Notes under the pieces: model-generated
What the model saw: the letters and a program-made list of their open reading frames with translations, nothing else
Told to the model about the DNA's origin: nothing
The model's database searches: none
Assembly (NCBI GenBank): GCA_028565635.1
Contig: JAOXYB010094382.1
Location: forward strand, 1 to 21,937
Reading direction: 5' to 3'
From: Phoronis ovalis
Lineage: Eukaryota > Phoronida > Phoronidae
Length of the DNA stretch: 21,937 nucleotides
Position numbers and translations under genes: made by a program
Shown here: in pieces, positions 19,801 through 21,937 of the stretch
How the letters are laid out: every line of letters begins with the position of its first letter
Numbering within the stretch: position 1 is the stretch's first letter

Positions 19801-21937
19801 ATTATTATCAGACGCAAGATCACATGCTAGCTTTTCACGTTCTTAAATTCATCTAGTCAGCAGGTGAGTTTATTTTTACCTAAGTTACGTATGATGTATT
19901 TTGTTATAACAGCTAATAAGCTGTTTTTGTTGTTTTTACTAATTTTTACAAGAAGTTTATATTTTTTACTTTTTTTGATGGTTATATTTTAATGCAATGT
20001 GTTATTAGCTACTTTGAAACAGTTCTTATTGAGTTATCAAATGGTTTGTAGCTTATGACTATATACCGTCTTTATACTGGATGATACACAGTTATGTACA
20101 ATTTTTACGCATCATACAAAGTGTTAAATGTAAAACTGATGAAATGTCATTTTTATGATTTTGTATGACAGTAAGTATTTTTATTGTGCATTTCATTTTA
20201 AATCAGTTGGTCGAAACAGTGGCTTTTACCCAGTTACAAGTGTTAAAAAATTAAATTTTCCAACAAAAGCCTGAAGCGTAAAGTTTAGATTATGGTTACA
20301 GTGTATTTCCTTTCTGAAACGTTAATTATTAGTGATAAGCAGTCTTTTCCCCATAACCAGTGATCCTGTCACAACTGTGTTACTGATTTTCTAATCACGA
20401 GTGTGACGCAAAAAATACAGCAAAATATTTTGTGTTTAAAAGAAAGATGACTTTTACAAGCCCCTAGATTCACAGTTGTATCACTTGATAAAACAAAAAA
20501 AAGTATTATTTGCTCTAAATAGAGGAATCAAAATTGACCCCCTCATACATGGAACTAATTTTTTTGTTTTCCTTGTTTTTAGGCCTGTATTGCATGCTGA
20601 CATAGTTATCACTCATAAGGAACCTATCCACGCGGTCCAGTACAATCCTGCATTCAAACAAGTTATTAGTTGTTCAGATGGTTCCGTAAGTATTCTGCTT
20701 TATTTCTAATACTAATACTTGGTTTATTGAGGCTAAGAGATTTAGCGGTACCATTATCGTTAGTACATCTACAGATTTTGTCTTTGTGTGAGTTTTAACG
20801 CGAGTGAGTAATTCTAAAAACAGGATTGTCGATTGTCTTTAGTAATGATAGGCTTTCGCTGGATATTTGGTGTCCTTGCCATGAAAATATAAAATTTAAT
20901 TATTGCATGTTCATTGTTGTAAGAAATAAATTTTGTAAATTGTATTTCAGATGATTAAACTATGGGACTTTGAGTCAGGAAATCCTATCTTTGATTATGG
21001 TGAGGCTCATGGTGATTCAGCCATTACTTGTATGGATTTTGACTCAACTGGAAGGAGGTAATATATAAACTGACTTCAATGAACTGTATGTAATCTAATT
21101 ATATACAAAATAATATTCTGGAAGAAACAGATCCAAAGAATATACAACATAAATTAATACATATCTCTTTCCAGGTGGTGGTCATTGTTTGCTTCAACAG
21201 GCACTGCAATGGCCGATGAATTGATTTTCTTTTTTCTGATAATTCCTCATAAGTTTGTATAATTTACTTTATAAAATAACTAATATTTAGTAAAACAACA
21301 AATTTTTTTTTTTTTACTTTTAGCAGTTGTTAAATTAAAACAATATATTATTGATACTTCAGATTAATTACTGGTGGAAGAGATGGGTCCACAAAAATAT
21401 GGAATTACAACAATGGCCATTGTTTGAAGACTCTGCAGAAAGGTATCTATCTAAATAACTTTGATGCTCAAACTACCAAAATGCACGAGGCCAAGAAAAA
21501 TATTGTTTAAGTGTAAATCATCCAAGTGTTTAAGTCTCAGTTCCTAAGTGAGTGCCTTATGCTGCATACTTTGTAGTAAGTTCGGTAATATGCCCTACAT
21601 GTCATATACATATGATAATGAGGGCTTCTGCTTTGATAGCTTCACCCCAAATTTGTGTCACCACATATGAAAGTGGGTCCCATTTCTAAAAATTCACAAA
21701 TAAAGCGTAAAATAGAAAATGATTCGGGAAGACAGCCATAAAGAATGCACCAGCCTTCCTTTTGATTGAAACAATTTTGTGTTAGTATCGTGCTTGTTGT
21801 ACTGTTTCTATTCTGTTAAGATATTTTACTAAGAAATTGTTCCCACTTGTGAGTGTGTATAAAATCCCCTCTGTTGCTATGGTGATGGTTTGTTTACAGA
21901 TACTTATAAGGATCTAGAACCTCTTACCAGTGGTACA
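13612..21937 (+). CDS. WDY: EF-hand and WD40-repeat protein, WDR49/WDY family, partial at the right edge (gene-level entry, nearest first exon used)
   Basis: Proposed join: 13612-13830, 14354-14494, 15248-15414, 15702-15825, 16190-16278, 16538-16630, 16936-17028, 17391-17578, 17897-18103, 18378-18526, 18771-18922, 20583-20685, 20951-21057, 21363-21442, 21900-21937. All phases agree, giving about 650 residues before the window ends. Two EF-hands (about 94-105 and 132-143) precede some nine WD40-like repeats. Family hallmarks I recognise include QVISCSNHDNSALVIG, GVKTFAYSKDKN, GGMDRIVRMWNPYVS, STDKCVKIWDIQDQ and GGRDGSTKIWNYNNGHCL. This architecture is that of WDR49 and of WDY, the Drosophila Y-linked testis gene. 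The family is associated with motile cilia and sperm flagella, so an axonemal role is likely but inferred. Which paralogue this is (WDR49, WDR64 or WDY) I cannot settle. Four other ATG exons upstream could replace the first exon. Confidence 0.92.
14354..14494 (+). CDS. WDY: WD40 gene exon 2: first EF-hand
   Basis: Acceptor TTTTTGTAG and donor AAG|GTGAGT, 47 codons, phase 0 at both ends. It carries a canonical calcium-binding loop, DEDGSGELDLDE, flanked by the expected F before and EF after. Loop positions 1, 3, 5, 6, 8 and 12 are all of the binding type, so calcium binding is likely. Because it starts in phase 0, it is the shared acceptor for the alternative first exons. Confidence 0.93.
15248..15414 (+). 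CDS. WDY: WD40 gene exon 3: second EF-hand
   Basis: Acceptor CTTTCAG, donor AC|GTAAGC, phase 0 to 2. It encodes a second loop DWSSDGQITWDE followed by F. Position 3 is Ser rather than Asp or Asn, which is tolerated. The exon ends with a charged linker (EYAEKEDSYIRSKEV) leading into the propeller. Long minus-strand frames over this region are shadows. Confidence 0.93.
15702..15825 (+). CDS. WDY: WD40 gene exon 4: first propeller repeat
   Basis: Acceptor CTTGCTGTAG, donor GTG|GTACGT, phase 2 to 0. It encodes PHRDTVLKI and ACSQEGLVSFWS, a typical WD-repeat strand pattern starting the propeller, with FWS in place of the usual WD. The first base completes a Thr codon split with exon 3. Confidence 0.92.
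16190..16278 (+). CDS. WDY: WD40 gene exon 5: propeller repeat 2
   Basis: Acceptor CGCTTTTAG, donor GG|GTAAGA, phase 0 to 2. It encodes KNKWITDFVIMSQFNKIIVG, the start of the second WD-like repeat, which continues into exon 6 through a split Gly codon. Confidence 0.92.
16538..16630 (+). CDS. WDY: WD40 gene exon 6: end of repeat 2 and start of repeat 3
   Basis: Acceptor CTCTTTTCAG, donor TG|GTATGT, phase 2 to 2. It encodes GDREIQFFELSSFEPYCQIS; FFE replaces the terminal WD dipeptide. Both flanking codons are split and rejoin correctly. Confidence 0.92.
16936..17028 (+). CDS. WDY: WD40 gene exon 7: propeller repeat 3
   Basis: Acceptor TTTTTTACAG, donor AG|GTAAGT, phase 2 to 2. It encodes CIIIFGDSQGVINILVIKSA, a GD-x-x-G turn with the strand pattern of a WD repeat lacking the WD dipeptide. 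Confidence 0.92.
17391..17578 (+). CDS. WDY: WD40 gene exon 8: insertion and propeller repeat 4
   Basis: Acceptor TGTGCTTGCAG, donor TTG|GTAAGT, phase 2 to 1. It encodes a basic insertion (TWKKMPKMEGIANVG), then VHGDWVQELKYFDEIRQVIS and SCSNHDNSALVI, among the most family-specific segments of WDR49/WDY proteins. Reading on into the intron is open to a stop at about 17703 but has no support as coding. Confidence 0.94.
17897..18103 (+). CDS. WDY: WD40 gene exon 9: charged linker and propeller repeat 5
   Basis: Acceptor AATATTGCAG, donor GGTG|GTAGGT, phase 1 to 1. After GCTIGSTHVEAQLKEI it has a very charged stretch (EQKDNKEKEQRNQK), probably a helical inter-repeat insertion, then VFRVYKGVKTFAYSKDKN, which is characteristic of the family. 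Confidence 0.94.
18378..18526 (+). CDS. WDY: WD40 gene exon 10: propeller repeats 5-6, with GC donor
   Basis: Acceptor TCCACTGTAG, phase 1 to 0. It encodes GGMDRIVRMWNPYVSAKPTG, LRGHNAPIFYLFI and FSISTDKCVK. The reading frame must stop at Lys 18524-18526, because exon 11 continues it as IWDIQ. The intron there begins GCAAGT, so this is a GC-AG intron; no GT donor nearby fits. Confidence 0.94.
18771..18922 (+). CDS. WDY: WD40 gene exon 11: propeller repeats 6-7
   Basis: Acceptor TTTTGATAG, donor AA|GTAAGT, phase 0 to 2. It encodes IWDIQDQNCLLTVRPKGHKI, then GDLQACHYSNISKALMVATD. It supplies the WD dipeptide of the repeat begun in exon 10 and is followed by the longest intron of the body (1660 bp). 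Confidence 0.93.
18923..20582. other. Long intron 11
   Basis: The intron is 1660 bp, has normal GT-AG ends and contains no exon I can support. It includes a tandem duplication at 19221-19289. Minus-strand frames at 18965-19210 and 19500-19685 look like chance. Confidence 0.6.
19221..19289 (+). repeat. Tandem duplication of about 35 bp
   Basis: Unit one (19221-19256, 36 bases) is followed at once by unit two (19257-19289, 33 bases). They differ by a 3-base deletion (TCA) and one A-to-C change. Both end in AAATCCAGGTGTA. The high identity suggests a fairly recent slippage or tandem duplication. Confidence 0.75.
20583..20685 (+). CDS. WDY: WD40 gene exon 12: propeller repeat 8
   Basis: Acceptor TTGTTTTTAG, donor TCC|GTAAGT, phase 2 to 0. 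It encodes VITHKEPIHAVQYNPAFKQ and VISCSDGS, matching the conserved late-propeller block of the family. Confidence 0.94.
20951..21057 (+). CDS. WDY: WD40 gene exon 13: end of repeat 8 and start of repeat 9
   Basis: Acceptor GTATTTCAG, donor AG|GTAATA, phase 0 to 2. It encodes MIKLWDFESGNPIFDYGEAH and GDSAITCMDFDSTGR, with a standard WD dipeptide and GH-like turn. Confidence 0.94.
21175..21262 (+). CDS. Possible alternative terminal exon (low support)
   Basis: A strong acceptor (TCTCTTTCCAG, ending 21174) lies between exons 13 and 14. Joined to exon 13 it stays in frame for 28 codons, encoding WWSLFASTGTAMADE then a hydrophobic tail LIFFFLIIPHKFV, to TAA 21260-21262. That would truncate the protein within the ninth repeat. 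No AATAAA follows closely, so a decoy acceptor is as likely. Confidence 0.2.
21363..21442 (+). CDS. WDY: WD40 gene exon 14: propeller repeat 9
   Basis: Acceptor GATACTTCAG, donor AAAG|GTATCT, phase 2 to 1. It encodes LITGGRDGSTKIWNYNNGHC and LKTLQK, a near-signature block of WDR49/WDY proteins. Confidence 0.93.
21900..21937 (+). CDS. WDY: Possible exon 15, cut by the window edge
   Basis: Acceptor TTTGTTTACAG ends at 21899. The phase agrees with exon 14 and the 13 codons to the edge are open (DTYKDLEPLTSGT). It does not clearly resemble what I expect after the GHCLKTL block in this family, so the exon may be spurious, alternative or lineage-specific. Confidence 0.38.

Noticed and set aside
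21872-21886. X-box-like GTTGCTATGGTGATG (RFX site of ciliary genes)
   Set aside because: Only partly matches the consensus and lies in a late intron, not near any candidate promoter.
1-21937. tRNA, rRNA, CRISPR, bacterial operon or promoter structures
   Set aside because: No cloverleaf, rRNA-like or regularly spaced repeat pattern was seen; splice sites and introns show a eukaryotic nuclear sequence.

Overview
This is an AT-rich, intron-rich stretch of an animal nuclear genome. Exons of about 80-210 bp carry GT-AG boundaries and alternate with introns of a few hundred bp. The overall style and the protein family suggest an invertebrate, possibly a lophotrochozoan such as a mollusc or annelid. 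That placement is an inference; nothing in the window fixes the species.

Layout. (1) Positions 1-1107 look like the last intron of a gene entering from the left, with a repeat-like patch. Its terminal exon (1108-1892) encodes a Lys/Ser-rich, probably disordered C-terminus, and a poly(A) signal follows at 2059. (2) Positions 1893-3465 are intergenic. (3) From about 3.5 to 13.9 kb lie five separate open segments (ending at 4074, 8270, 11194, 12364 and 13830). Each begins with an ATG and ends at a GT donor in phase 0. Four of the five have an in-frame stop shortly before the ATG. (4) From 14354 to the right edge runs a chain of 14 exons whose phases all match. They encode two EF-hands followed by a WD40 propeller, recognisable as the WDR49 / WDY family (WD repeat-containing protein on Y chromosome). 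The gene runs off the right edge.

Main hypothesis. The first shared exon of the WD40 gene (14354) starts in phase 0. Any of the five upstream ATG exons could therefore splice to it in frame. The locus looks like one EF-hand/WD40 body with up to five alternative first exons, and so alternative promoters giving different N-termini: Pro/Ser-rich, Lys-rich, Ser-Pro plus acidic, basic, and Cys/aromatic. The sequence shows the exons and phases directly. Their use in one gene is inferred and needs transcript data.

Other points include a GC-AG intron at 18527-18770 and a 42-residue transmembrane small ORF ahead of the first candidate first exon. There is also a near-perfect hairpin just downstream of a TATA-like box before the fourth first exon, a possible minus-strand exon at 7140-7235, a possible alternative terminal exon at 21175, and several short palindromes and local duplications.
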